Part shown: positions 1 through 7,959 of the stretch, piece by piece
How the letters are laid out: each line of letters starts with the position of its first letter
How positions within the stretch are numbered: position 1 is the first letter of the stretch
NCBI GenBank assembly: GCA_045538305.1
Contig: JAZSRC010000016.1
Span: 62,001-126,000, forward strand
Direction of reading: 5' to 3'
Length of the DNA stretch: 64,000 bases
DNA from: SFHK01 sp045538305
Lineage (GTDB): Bacteria; Bacillota; Clostridia; Christensenellales; Aristaeellaceae
Position numbers and translations under genes: made by a program
Notes under the pieces: model-generated
What the model was told of the DNA's origin: nothing
The model's database searches: none
What the model saw: only the letters and a program-made list of their open reading frames with translations

Positions 1-764
1 TGTTCCCGAACTGGCTGAGAACCCATGTGAAGGACGAGGACCTGGAAAAAAAGGGCGTGAGCCTTGAAAAGCTGTCGATGACCGAATTCCCGTTTTACGG
101 CGGCAAGGAAGAAGTTTTCGGCATTCGGGAGCTTGCCGCGTCGTACAAGGATTTTATCGCCAAGGGCGCAAAACCCGCGCCGAACATTGGAAACTCATTA
201 TTAAAGCTTACCCACAGAGACGACTTTATTCAGGAACTGTACGCATTTTTCCTGATTTCGCTTCTGACCATTCCCGTGTATATGCTGATCCGTCTGATTA
301 TATTCGACGGCGTATATGAAATATCCGATCTTTCGCCGCTGGTTATACGCTTTTTCATCCGAGGGATATTTGCCGCAATGGCAAGCATTGTAACGGTGTT
401 CGTCACCTGGTTTTTGTACCGCACCGTTGTGTTTGACATCGTGCTTTCATTCCTGATTGAAAAGCTTGGCAGTATTACAAACGTTCAGTTTGCCCTCAAC
501 GCCACCAATATATTCCTGCTGGTGGTAATTGCGCTTGGTGTAATCGCGCTTTTACGGCAAACGCTGTTTCGTGGTTCGATCATGTCTTCGATATTGGGAT
601 GTCTGATGCGGACCTTGCTGTTTGTGATACTAATCGCCGTATGCACCGTTTTCATCCCGGGTATCACCTTCCGTACGGTCCTTTTCCTGCTGGTCATGAT
701 CCTTGTAATCGGCATTCTGAAAACCATTTTACTGCCCGAAAAAAAGACGGTTGTACGTCGGTAA
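1..764 (+). CDS. Polytopic membrane protein, 5' end beyond or at window edge
   Basis: I do not recognise the family. The reading frame is open from base 3 and a GTG lies at 27, but upstream codons read FPNWLRTH without a stop. Bases 1-2 are TG, so an ATG could straddle the window edge; the true start is therefore unresolved. The N-terminal ~70 residues are soluble and charged. About five hydrophobic segments follow (counted from the GTG: near residues 73-95, 106-135, 155-178, 190-210 and 213-234), and a basic C-terminus ends KKTVVRR. It lies 12 bp upstream of the Smr-domain gene on the same strand, so they are probably co-transcribed. No function can be assigned. Confidence 0.7.
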   Translation, partial: FPNWLRTHVKDEDLEKKGVSLEKLSMTEFPFYGGKEEVFGIRELAASYKDFIAKGAKPAPNIGNSLLKLTHRDDFIQELYAFFLISLLTIPVYMLIRLIIFDGVYEISDLSPLVIRFFIRGIFAAMASIVTVFVTWFLYRTVVFDIVLSFLIEKLGSITNVQFALNATNIFLLVVIALGVIALLRQTLFRGSIMSSILGCLMRTLLFVILIAVCTVFIPGITFRTVLFLLVMILVIGILKTILLPEKKTVVRR

Positions 765-776
765 ACGGAGGCGGCC

Positions 777-1019
777 ATGAACGCTATCGTCGAAATTGAT
801 CTGCACGGCAAAAACCTTGAACAGGCGCGGGACGCGCTGGATGAAGCGCTGCGCAATGTTGACATGAGCGTATATCGCGTACGCGTCATACACGGATTCA
901 ACAACGGAACCGCCATACAAACCATGATCCGCCGCGAGTATGGAATGCACTTTAAGGTCATCCGCGTTTCGCGCGGTCCCAGCAACGGGCAGACGGACTT
1001 GATCTTACGGGAATACTGA
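777..1019 (+). CDS. Stand-alone Smr-domain protein
   Basis: This 80-residue protein is essentially a bare Smr (small MutS-related) domain. The sequence has the LDLHG-like opening (EIDLHGKNLEQA, residues 6-17), the central RVIHGFNNG motif (the usual HGKG-type loop, here HGFNNG) and a closing RVSRGPSNGQTDLIL strand. Smr domains in MutS2 and free-standing proteins act as nucleases on branched DNA or on RNA. Here there is no MutS ATPase attached, so which substrate is used cannot be told. The ATG follows GGAGGC with good spacing and is 12 bp after the upstream membrane-protein gene. A strong hairpin terminator follows at 1061-1107. Confidence 0.85.
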   Translation: MNAIVEIDLHGKNLEQARDALDEALRNVDMSVYRVRVIHGFNNGTAIQTMIRREYGMHFKVIRVSRGPSNGQTDLILREY

Positions 1020-1060
1020 ACAAAATCACTACTTCACAGTATTCAGAAGCTACTTAATAA

Positions 1061-1107
1061 ACCAAAGGGCTTTATGCGCATATTTCAGTCGCATAAAGCC
1101 CTTTGGT
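1061..1107. terminator. Bidirectional intrinsic terminator between Smr gene and SDR gene
   Basis: A perfect 18-bp inverted repeat (1061-1078 with 1090-1107) encloses an 11-nt loop and is followed by TATTTTATT on the + strand. The left side is A-rich, so it can also serve the convergent SDR gene that ends at 1124. Confidence 0.9.
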
Positions 1108-1123
1108 ATTTTATTGTGTGAAT

Positions 1124-1840
1124 TTACATGCCGAATCCTCCGTTTACCCCAAGCACCTGGCCGGTGATAAACGACGCGTCATCCGACAAAAGGAATCTGA
1201 CCGCCTTGGCTACATCCATAGGCGCTCCGATGCGCATAAGCGGCGTTTCCTCCTTCAGGGCAGCAAGCGCTTCGGCGTCAAAGCAAGAAAGCATGTCCGT
1301 CATGATCACGCCGGGGGAAACGGCGTTTACGCGTACACCCGACGGTCCCGCCTCCTTGGAAAGGGCGCGCGTCAGGCCGATTACGCCCGCCTTGGACGCA
1401 GAATAATGCGCTTCCATAGATGCACCGACTTCGCCCCAGATGCTGGTGATAAAAACAATCGATCCCCTTTTGCGCGAAATCATACCGGGAAGCACCGCCT
1501 GCGCCAGAAATGCGCTGCCGGACAGGTTCACGTCCAGCATACGCCGCCAATCGTCGCCCGTCATGTCCTGAAACAGAAGCTGCTGGGCAATACCGGCCGA
1601 CGCCACTACAGAATCCACGCGCCCCATATGCTTTTCCGCCTCGTCAAACGCCCGGAACACGCTTTCCCGCACCGCTACATCCGCACGGATGGGATAAGCG
1701 CCCGTTTCATCCGCCAATGCCTTCGCGCGCTTTTCAGCCTTTTCATATAAAAACGATACGGTATATCCGCTTTCGGACAGAAGCCTTACGCATGCCTCGC
1801 CGATTCCTCGGGAGCCACCGGAAATCAATACGCTGTTCAT
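1124..1840 (-). CDS. SDR-family oxidoreductase (FabG-like; possible EF-P 5-aminopentanone reductase)
   Basis: Classical short-chain dehydrogenase/reductase of 238 residues. The NADP-binding loop is GGSRGIG (8-14), the SAG motif is at 81-83, and the catalytic tetrad is N105, S133, Y146 and K150 (YSASK). Such enzymes reduce ketones with NAD(P)H in the cytoplasm. The TSIWGEVGAS stretch before the catalytic Tyr resembles the YmfI subgroup, which reduces the 5-aminopentanone on elongation factor P, more than it resembles fatty-acid FabG. There is also no fatty-acid gene nearby. That subgroup assignment is inference from the motif. The ATG is preceded by GGAGGGCGTTAAACG. The gene stands alone, convergent with the Smr gene. 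Confidence 0.88.
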   Translation of the reverse strand: MNSVLISGGSRGIGEACVRLLSESGYTVSFLYEKAEKRAKALADETGAYPIRADVAVRESVFRAFDEAEKHMGRVDSVVASAGIAQQLLFQDMTGDDWRRMLDVNLSGSAFLAQAVLPGMISRKRGSIVFITSIWGEVGASMEAHYSASKAGVIGLTRALSKEAGPSGVRVNAVSPGVIMTDMLSCFDAEALAALKEETPLMRIGAPMDVAKAVRFLLSDDASFITGQVLGVNGGFGM

Positions 1841-1924
1841 CGTTTAACGCCCTCCATATTCTATGATAACATTCCACATTTCCATCGGATTTCCTTCCGG
1901 AAACACGATAATCGCCAAGGATTC

Positions 1925-1953
1925 TTGACAGTTTTGCCTTTTCACTATAAAAT
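1925..1953 (+). promoter_or_regulatory. Sigma-A promoter for secreted Ig-like protein gene
   Basis: TTGACA (1925-1930), 17-bp spacer, TAAAAT (1948-1953). The expected transcription start (~1960) is only about 10 nt before the GTG at 1969, so the leader would be very short. Confidence 0.75.
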
Positions 1954-1968
1954 AGAGGATGGATTATT

Positions 1969-3531
1969 GTGTGCTCGGAGGATACGGTTACGAGAACTCA
2001 TCGGCGTAGGAAATGCATATTCTTTCTTTTGCTCATCATGCTTATAGCAGGGTTGGGTTCTTTTGCCTTTGCCGAAGCGCCTTTAACGACGATCGCCATC
2101 ATGACCCCGACGGACTATCTGGAGCCGGCCGAGGGCACGCTGATGATCACATTGATCAATTCCTCCGGCAGCGCCGTAAAGGATGTATATCTTTCAAACA
2201 CAAAGGGGCAAGCCGGCACTCCGGTGGGCAATATCGCGCCGGGTGAGAGTTGCAATTACGCATATCCCGTCAAGATTACCGAAAAAATTCTGAACGCAGG
2301 CCAGGTAGACGTATACATCACCTGCAAAGTAAACGATAAAACCGTAAAGATGCAAACGCAGGCAGCCGTCCGCAGGGTGGATGCGCTTCCACAGGCAAAA
2401 ATCAGCATTCGCATCGGAAACGCCGTCGTTCGCGAGGGCGGCGAGCAGATGATCGTATATACTATAACGAATACCGGCAATGTAGCCATCAAAAACGCGC
2501 AGGTGAACGACGTTCTGAACAACTACACCTCCGACATGTTTTCGCTTGAACCGGGCGAGATCTATCAAACGTCTCAGTCGTTCGCCGTTTCCTCCGCAAA
2601 TACGTCCGAGGCAAGGCTGACATATGTCTCTTCCGTTTCCGGTTCCGCATACGATGTAACTCACCCGAAGGTCAGCTTTCTTATTTCAAATGACGACGTC
2701 TCGCTTGTACCGGACGTTCAGGCTCTCTCCGTGGCTTACGGAGACAGCGCCGCTTTCCAGCTCGAAATCAGGAACAACGGTCGTTTCCACTACCGCAGCC
2801 TTTCGCTGAGCTGCCCCGAACTGGGGGAGATCGGCCGGATGCCCGGTTCTCTTCGGGCAGGCGAAAGCGTAGTGATTCCGATAACCACGCCGCCCATGAC
2901 GCAAAGCGCGCGCTATGCCTTTACCCTCCATATACGCGATGATTCCGGAACGCCGTTCACCATGACAAGCGCCGAAATTGCGATAGACGTGTCTCCCCTT
3001 CCCGAAAAGGAACCTTCCATTCTTCTGGAGGCAGGAGGTAAGGAGGATGCGTCCTTTACCATCCGCATACAGGGCGGCAGCGAGAACATTTATAACGCCG
3101 TCGTTAAAGAAGATCTTCTCTCATACAGCCGCACGCTTTCCGTCATACCCGCAAACCGCGAAACCGTTCTGTACGTATATGAAAACGCCGATTCAAAAAC
3201 GCCGTATCGCTTTACTCTTTCATGGCGGGACGGCGACGAGGATTTCAGTTGTCAGTCGGAAGCAGTCAATCCGCCGGAAAGAGTCGTTTCTGCCGCTTCG
3301 GATGGTCAGGTCAACAACATTCTGGATGCAATCGTTCATGCAAACAGGCTGCCCGCAGTGGTAATCGGAATGTGCGCAGCCACCGTATTGTTTGTCACGG
3401 CGTTTTATATTGCCCTGTCCGCAAAGCGAAAGCGCGCTGCCGCCAAGAAACGAAAGCAAATAGACGAGCTGGGCAAAACCAGTAAGTTTGAACCGATCCG
3501 CAGCAGGGATCAGGAAAAGGAGAACCAGTAA
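1969..3531 (+). CDS. Secreted, membrane-anchored protein with repeated Ig-like (CARDB/DUF11-type) domains
   Basis: 520 residues. There is an N-terminal signal peptide (RRRK then a hydrophobic stretch ~17-33, with cleavage likely after AFAEA). A long beta-rich extracellular part follows, made of several segments with the pattern VVYTITNTGN-V-IKNAQV and E(P)GE, typical of CARDB/DUF11 bacterial Ig-like repeats. A transmembrane helix lies at ~466-486, then a strongly basic cytosolic tail (AKRKRAAAKKRKQ). The ligand is unknown; a surface adhesin or envelope-stress role is inference. The start is awkward: GTG 1969 has AGAGGA at the predicted transcription start. A better GGAGG at 1977-1981 has no ATG/GTG/TTG at the right distance in frame. 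It heads a run with DUF2461, the mutase and transketolase. Confidence 0.75.
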   Translation: MCSEDTVTRTHRRRKCIFFLLLIMLIAGLGSFAFAEAPLTTIAIMTPTDYLEPAEGTLMITLINSSGSAVKDVYLSNTKGQAGTPVGNIAPGESCNYAYPVKITEKILNAGQVDVYITCKVNDKTVKMQTQAAVRRVDALPQAKISIRIGNAVVREGGEQMIVYTITNTGNVAIKNAQVNDVLNNYTSDMFSLEPGEIYQTSQSFAVSSANTSEARLTYVSSVSGSAYDVTHPKVSFLISNDDVSLVPDVQALSVAYGDSAAFQLEIRNNGRFHYRSLSLSCPELGEIGRMPGSLRAGESVVIPITTPPMTQSARYAFTLHIRDDSGTPFTMTSAEIAIDVSPLPEKEPSILLEAGGKEDASFTIRIQGGSENIYNAVVKEDLLSYSRTLSVIPANRETVLYVYENADSKTPYRFTLSWRDGDEDFSCQSEAVNPPERVVSAASDGQVNNILDAIVHANRLPAVVIGMCAATVLFVTAFYIALSAKRKRAAAKKRKQIDELGKTSKFEPIRSRDQEKENQ

Positions 3532-3533
3532 CA

Positions 3534-4205
3534 GTGTTTCAGGGCTTTACCGACCAGACCTTTGAGTTTTTCATGGCCATCCGGTTCAATAACAACCGGG
3601 AATTCTTTCTGGATAATCACGCGTGGTATCTTGAACATGTGCGTACGCCGGCGCTTGATCTGGCCGATGCGCTTCACGACAGCGTAGAGACGCTTGATCC
3701 AGCGCTGGAAAGGCGGCCGCACAGGGTGGTTTCCCGCATCAACCGGGATATCCGGTTTTCAAACGACAAGTCCCCCTACCGCGATTACATCTGGCTGGCG
3801 TTCAGAAGGCCCGGTGAAGAGAGAAAAACAACCCTGGGCGTATATGTAGATCTTTCGGACAGCGGCTTAAGCTACGGTATGGGCTTTTACGATGAAAACC
3901 TCCCGCTGATGAAGGCGCACAGACTACAGCTTCAAAACGACTGTACCGAGTTTCAGGAAATCGCCGAGCATGTCGAAAAGCGATTTGCCCTGTTTCCCAA
4001 ATCGTTCAAGAGGATCAAGATTCCGGAGCATCTTCCTCAGCCCCTCAAAAAATGGTATCCGCTTCGCGGTTTCTATGTAGAAAAGGAAATCACCGACTTC
4101 AGCCTGCTGAAATCATCCGCCCTTGCGGACGAAATCGCAGACGGTTATCGTTATCTTACGCCGCTCTATCGATATTTTACCCGCCTGACGCCCGTTGAGG
4201 ACTGA
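3534..4205 (+). CDS. DUF2461 family protein
   Basis: 223 residues matching the DUF2461/TIGR02453 family. It shows the N-terminal FFMAIRFNNNREFFLDNHAWY segment, the RINRDIRFSNDKSPYRDYIW core (the family hallmark R-DTRF-KDK-PY pattern) and a C-terminal region ending in short helices. No enzymatic activity is established for the family. The protein is predicted soluble and cytoplasmic. Start is GTG at 3534, 2 nt after the stop of the upstream gene, with AAGGAG 11 nt before it. It is therefore surely translated from the same mRNA as the secreted protein. Confidence 0.88.
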   Translation: MFQGFTDQTFEFFMAIRFNNNREFFLDNHAWYLEHVRTPALDLADALHDSVETLDPALERRPHRVVSRINRDIRFSNDKSPYRDYIWLAFRRPGEERKTTLGVYVDLSDSGLSYGMGFYDENLPLMKAHRLQLQNDCTEFQEIAEHVEKRFALFPKSFKRIKIPEHLPQPLKKWYPLRGFYVEKEITDFSLLKSSALADEIADGYRYLTPLYRYFTRLTPVED

Positions 4206-4369
4206 AGCGCGGAAAAAATATAGCTGCCCGTTCCGCCAATGCGGAACAGCCGCCGGGCATTACGGTGCCGAAAGGCAAGGCGCCCAAACGCCCTCCGCAC
4301 CCATCAGCGGTAGCATGGGAACGCGTATTCCCTGCCAAACGGCCTTCCAATCGACCAAAGGGGGTTTTT
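4206..4369 (+). other. Structured 164-nt gap before the mutase gene
   Basis: No gene seen. Near the start, GTTCCGC-CAAT-GCGGAAC forms a 7-bp hairpin (about 4228-4245) inside a wider TGCCCG/CGGGCA pairing. It lacks a T-run, so it is not an obvious terminator. I could not match it to a known riboswitch. The open frame running into the mutase from 4265 has no ribosome binding site and is GC-rich leader rather than coding sequence. Confidence 0.35.
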
Positions 4370-5881
4370 ATGGATTTAGGTATTACCCGGCTTTTAAGCG
4401 GCGCAATGATCCGCGCGCGCGACGAACTTCTCACCGACGATCTGACGACAAAGCTGGGGTATTCCTTCGCGCTCTGGCTTGCAGAGCGCCTGGGCGTTAC
4501 GCCCGATCAGCTTTCCGTAGCCGTAGGCTGTGATTCGCGGCCCAGCGGCGACCGGTTAAAGCGCGCATTTACGCACGGCCTTACTCAGGCAGATGCAGAT
4601 GTATTCGATTGCGGCATGGCAACCACGCCGGCCATGCAGCTGAGCACACAGTTATCGGAAATCGGCGCAAGCGGCAGTGTAATGATCACCGCAAGCGCAA
4701 GAGAAAGCGGCATGAACGGCTTTAAGTTCTTTACGCCCGACGGCGCGGTTACCACAGAAGATGTATCCGTGATTCTCAGGCGGGCAGCCGACGTTCAGGT
4801 TCCGCACAGGCTTGTAAAGCCCCTGAACCTGATGGACGCCTATCAAAGCAGACTTAAAGCGCAGATTATGGAATTTATGGGCGGCGAAGTCGCGCTGCCT
4901 TTACTCGGTCTGCACGTGATTGTAGACGCCTCCGGCGGCGCCTGCGGCTTTTACGCGGAGCTGCTCGAATCGCTGGGCGCGAACACGAACGGCAGTCTGA
5001 ACCTTACACCCGACGGCCTTTTCAGGGCGCATGCACCCAGCCCCGAAAGCGAGGATGCGCTGAAGGCGCTTTCCGAAGCCGTTATCAAGCATCAGGCGGA
5101 TCTTGGCGTAATTTTTGACGCCGACGGCGACCGCGTGGCCATTGTGGACAAAAACGGAAAAGCAATCAATAAAAACCGCCTGATCGCTCTGATCGCCGCC
5201 ATTCTGTTGGATGATGAAAAGAACCTGACCTTTGTTACGGATTCCGTAACATCGTCCGGCTTGAACCGCTTTATCACCGAATGGGGCGGAACGCACTACC
5301 GCTACAGGCGCGGCTACAGAAACGTTATTGAAGAAGCCCGAAGGCTGAAGGACGAGGGCTTCAACGTACCCGTAGCCATTGAAACCAGCGGCCATGCCGC
5401 AATGGCGGAAAACTACTTTATTGACGACGGAATGTACCTTGCCACGAAGGTCATTTGCGAAGCCATGTGGCGCAAACGCGATGGCCTGACGCTCTCCTCC
5501 CTGATTGACGAGCTTTCCGAGCCCGTAGAATCGGTTGAGGTTCGCCTTCCCATCATTCAGGAGGATTACCGCAGGGCAGCGGGCTACGTCATCGAAGCGA
5601 TTCTTTCCAAAACGCTTGAAAACCCGTCCTGGCGTCTTGCGCCGGATAACCGCGAGGGCGTGCGCATCATGTTTTCGCTGGACGGCGGCGTAGACAACGC
5701 ATGGTTTATGCTGCGTTTGTCCGTACATGACCCGGTCATGCCGGTAAATGCCGAAAGCGACGTGCCCGGCGGACTGAAACGGATTCTTTCCGAGCTGTAT
5801 CAGGTGCTCGAAAAGGACAATGAGGAACTGGACCTAACGCCCCTCAGGGCCGCGATAGATCAATTGGAATTGAAAAAATAA
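4370..5881 (+). CDS. Phosphomannomutase/phosphoglucomutase-like protein with altered active-site loop
   Basis: 503 residues of the alpha-D-phosphohexomutase superfamily, which interconverts hexose 1- and 6-phosphates. Visible elements are the first-domain GCDSRPSG (53-60), the phosphoserine loop, the Mg-binding DADGDR (250-255) and the sugar-binding ETSGH (338-342). A C-terminal phosphate-binding segment reads LRLSVHDPVMPVN where the family has R-S-TEP. The phosphoserine loop, usually TASHNP or TASHLP, reads TASARES (107-113). The Ser (S109) is kept but His and Pro are lost, so activity or specificity may differ. The start at ATG 4370 is chosen because AAAGGGGG precedes it; a longer frame to 4265 has none. 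It sits 19 bp upstream of transketolase. Confidence 0.85.
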   Translation: MDLGITRLLSGAMIRARDELLTDDLTTKLGYSFALWLAERLGVTPDQLSVAVGCDSRPSGDRLKRAFTHGLTQADADVFDCGMATTPAMQLSTQLSEIGASGSVMITASARESGMNGFKFFTPDGAVTTEDVSVILRRAADVQVPHRLVKPLNLMDAYQSRLKAQIMEFMGGEVALPLLGLHVIVDASGGACGFYAELLESLGANTNGSLNLTPDGLFRAHAPSPESEDALKALSEAVIKHQADLGVIFDADGDRVAIVDKNGKAINKNRLIALIAAILLDDEKNLTFVTDSVTSSGLNRFITEWGGTHYRYRRGYRNVIEEARRLKDEGFNVPVAIETSGHAAMAENYFIDDGMYLATKVICEAMWRKRDGLTLSSLIDELSEPVESVEVRLPIIQEDYRRAAGYVIEAILSKTLENPSWRLAPDNREGVRIMFSLDGGVDNAWFMLRLSVHDPVMPVNAESDVPGGLKRILSELYQVLEKDNEELDLTPLRAAIDQLELKK

Positions 5882-5900
5882 AATACGGGAGTGAACGATT

Positions 5901-7883
5901 ATGAACAAGGAAACCATGGTAGTAAATGCGATTCGCATTCTGTCTGCGGAAGCGGTTCAGAAAGCCAAGTCCGGCCATCCCGGCATGCCCATGGGCGCTG
6001 CGGCAATGGCATATGCCGTATGGGGACGCGAAATGAAGCACAACCCCGCCGACGCGCAGTGGCCCGATCGCGACCGCTTTGTGCTTTCCTCCGGCCACGG
6101 CTCCATGCTTCTGTATTCCCTTCTGCACCTGTTTGGCTATGGCCTTACGATAGACGATCTGAAGCAGTTCCGTCAGTTCGGATCTCTTACCCCCGGCCAT
6201 CCCGAGTATAAGCATACCCGCGGCGTCGAAACCTCCACTGGCCCCCTCGGCATGGGCATTTCCAATGCCGTCGGTATGGCCATGGCAGAAAGCTATCTCG
6301 CTGCGAAGTTCAATCGCGAGGGCTTCCCGGTAGTCGACCACAATACCTATGTCATCCTTGGCGACGGCTGCATGATGGAAGGTCTGAGCCACGAGGCCTG
6401 CTCTCTGGCCGGAACCCTGAAGCTCAATAAGCTCATCGCTCTGTACGACGACAACGAGATTTCCATCGAAGGCAACACCGACATCGCTTTCCGCGAGGAC
6501 GTACAGGCCCGTTTCCGCGCGTACGGCTGGAACGTAATCGACGTTGCCGATGCTAACGTGTTTGAGAACGTTGAAGCGGCCATCAAGCTTGCCAAGCTGT
6601 CCGATAAGCCCACCCTCATCGCCTGCCACACCGCCATCGGTTTCGGTTCTCCGAAAGCCGGCATGGCCAGCGCACACGGCGAGCCTCTGGGCGAAGACAA
6701 CATCGTCGCGCTCAAGAAGGCTCTTGGCTGGATTGACGAGGTTCCCATGAGCTTCGCCGTTCCCCAGGAAGTATACGATACTACCAAGGAAACCGCCGAC
6801 AAAGGCCAGCTCGCACAGGCACAGTGGCAGAAGATGTTCGACGAATGGGCCGAAGCCTATCCCGAGCTTAAGAAGGAATGGGATGTATGGCACAGCGAAG
6901 AGCTGCCCGTAGACCTTCTGAATGATGAAGCCTTCTGGGCATTTGAAGGCAAAGCCGCAACCCGCAATTCCTCCGGCGAAGTGATCAACCGTCTCGCCGC
7001 ACGCATTCCCAACCTTATCGGCGGAAGCGCCGACCTCGCCCCCTCCAACAAGACCTACATGAAGGGTCAGGGCGATTTCTCCGCTGAAGATCGCACCGGT
7101 CGCAACCTGCACTTCGGCGTACGCGAGCATGCCATGGCCTGCATCTGCGCCGGCATGCAGCTGCACGGCGGCCTGCGCCCCTACTGCGGCACCTTCTTCG
7201 TATTCTCCGACTTCATGAAGAATGCCATGCGCGTTGCCTCCATCATGAAGATTCCGGTAACCTATGTTCTCACCCACGACTCCATTGGCGTTGGCGAAGA
7301 CGGCCCCACCCATCAGCCCGTAGAGCAGCTGGCAGGCCTCAGAGCCATTCCGGACATGGTCGTATTCCGTCCCTGCGACAGCAAGGAAGTAGCAGCCGGC
7401 TGGTATGCTGCCATGACCCAGAAGCGCCCCGTTTCCCTGATTCTCTCCCGTCAGGATCTGCCTCTTAACGCAAAGAGCGGCCCCGAAGCGCTCAAGGGCG
7501 GCTACATCATCTCCGACGGCGAAAAGGAAACGCCCGACGTCATCCTGCTGGCCTCCGGTTCCGAGGTCGAGCCCTGCATCGCCGCTCAGGCCCTCCTGAA
7601 GGAAGAAGGCGTAGACGCACGCGTTGTATCCATGCCCTCCTTCGAACTGTTTGACGAGCAGAGCGATGAATACCGCGAGAGCGTATTGCCCAAGTGCGTT
7701 CGCGCGCGCGTAGCGGTAGAAGCCGCCGCCACCATCGGCTGGCACAAGTATGTAGGCCTCGACGGCGAGGTGCTCGGCATCGACCGCTTCGGTGCCAGCG
7801 CTCCCTATAAGTTCCTTTTCAAGGAATACGGCTTCACTGCAGAAAACGTTGCCCTTCTGGCAAAGAAGACCCTGGCCAAGTAA
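5901..7883 (+). CDS. tkt: Transketolase
   Basis: 660-residue full-length transketolase, a thiamine-diphosphate enzyme that moves two-carbon units between pentose, tetrose and hexose phosphates. Its length matches the usual 650-670. Visible features are the N-terminal KSGHPGMPMGAA, the STGPLGMG loop, the TPP-binding GDGCMMEG...NKLIALYDDNEIS block, the pyrimidine-domain FGVREHAMA with its conserved Glu, and the THDSIGVGEDGPTHQP loop. Start ATG 5901 has GGGAGTGA before it and is 19 bp after the mutase, so the two probably share an mRNA. The codon choice (CTG, CGC, AAC, GAC, GGC) is more biased than in neighbouring genes, which suggests high expression. A hairpin terminator follows directly. Confidence 0.97.
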   Translation: MNKETMVVNAIRILSAEAVQKAKSGHPGMPMGAAAMAYAVWGREMKHNPADAQWPDRDRFVLSSGHGSMLLYSLLHLFGYGLTIDDLKQFRQFGSLTPGHPEYKHTRGVETSTGPLGMGISNAVGMAMAESYLAAKFNREGFPVVDHNTYVILGDGCMMEGLSHEACSLAGTLKLNKLIALYDDNEISIEGNTDIAFREDVQARFRAYGWNVIDVADANVFENVEAAIKLAKLSDKPTLIACHTAIGFGSPKAGMASAHGEPLGEDNIVALKKALGWIDEVPMSFAVPQEVYDTTKETADKGQLAQAQWQKMFDEWAEAYPELKKEWDVWHSEELPVDLLNDEAFWAFEGKAATRNSSGEVINRLAARIPNLIGGSADLAPSNKTYMKGQGDFSAEDRTGRNLHFGVREHAMACICAGMQLHGGLRPYCGTFFVFSDFMKNAMRVASIMKIPVTYVLTHDSIGVGEDGPTHQPVEQLAGLRAIPDMVVFRPCDSKEVAAGWYAAMTQKRPVSLILSRQDLPLNAKSGPEALKGGYIISDGEKETPDVILLASGSEVEPCIAAQALLKEEGVDARVVSMPSFELFDEQSDEYRESVLPKCVRARVAVEAAATIGWHKYVGLDGEVLGIDRFGASAPYKFLFKEYGFTAENVALLAKKTLAK

Positions 7884-7894
7884 TTCATCTTTAG

Positions 7895-7940
7895 AAGGCT
7901 GCTGTCCCTGCGATGAAACGCCAGGGCAGCAGCCTGTTTT
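7895..7940 (+). terminator. Intrinsic terminator after transketolase
   Basis: AGGCTGCTG(T)CCCTG at 7896-7910 pairs with CAGGGCAGCAGCCT at 7922-7935 with one bulged T, followed by GTTTTCATT. The next gene starts only ~20 bp downstream, so some read-through is possible. Confidence 0.8.
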
Positions 7941-7959
7941 CATTAAAGGAGGGCCATAT

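Noticed and set aside
4222..4260. Resemblance of CCGCCGGGCA to the 3' end of a ZTP (pfl) riboswitch
   Set aside because: The other conserved pfl elements are absent and in the wrong order.
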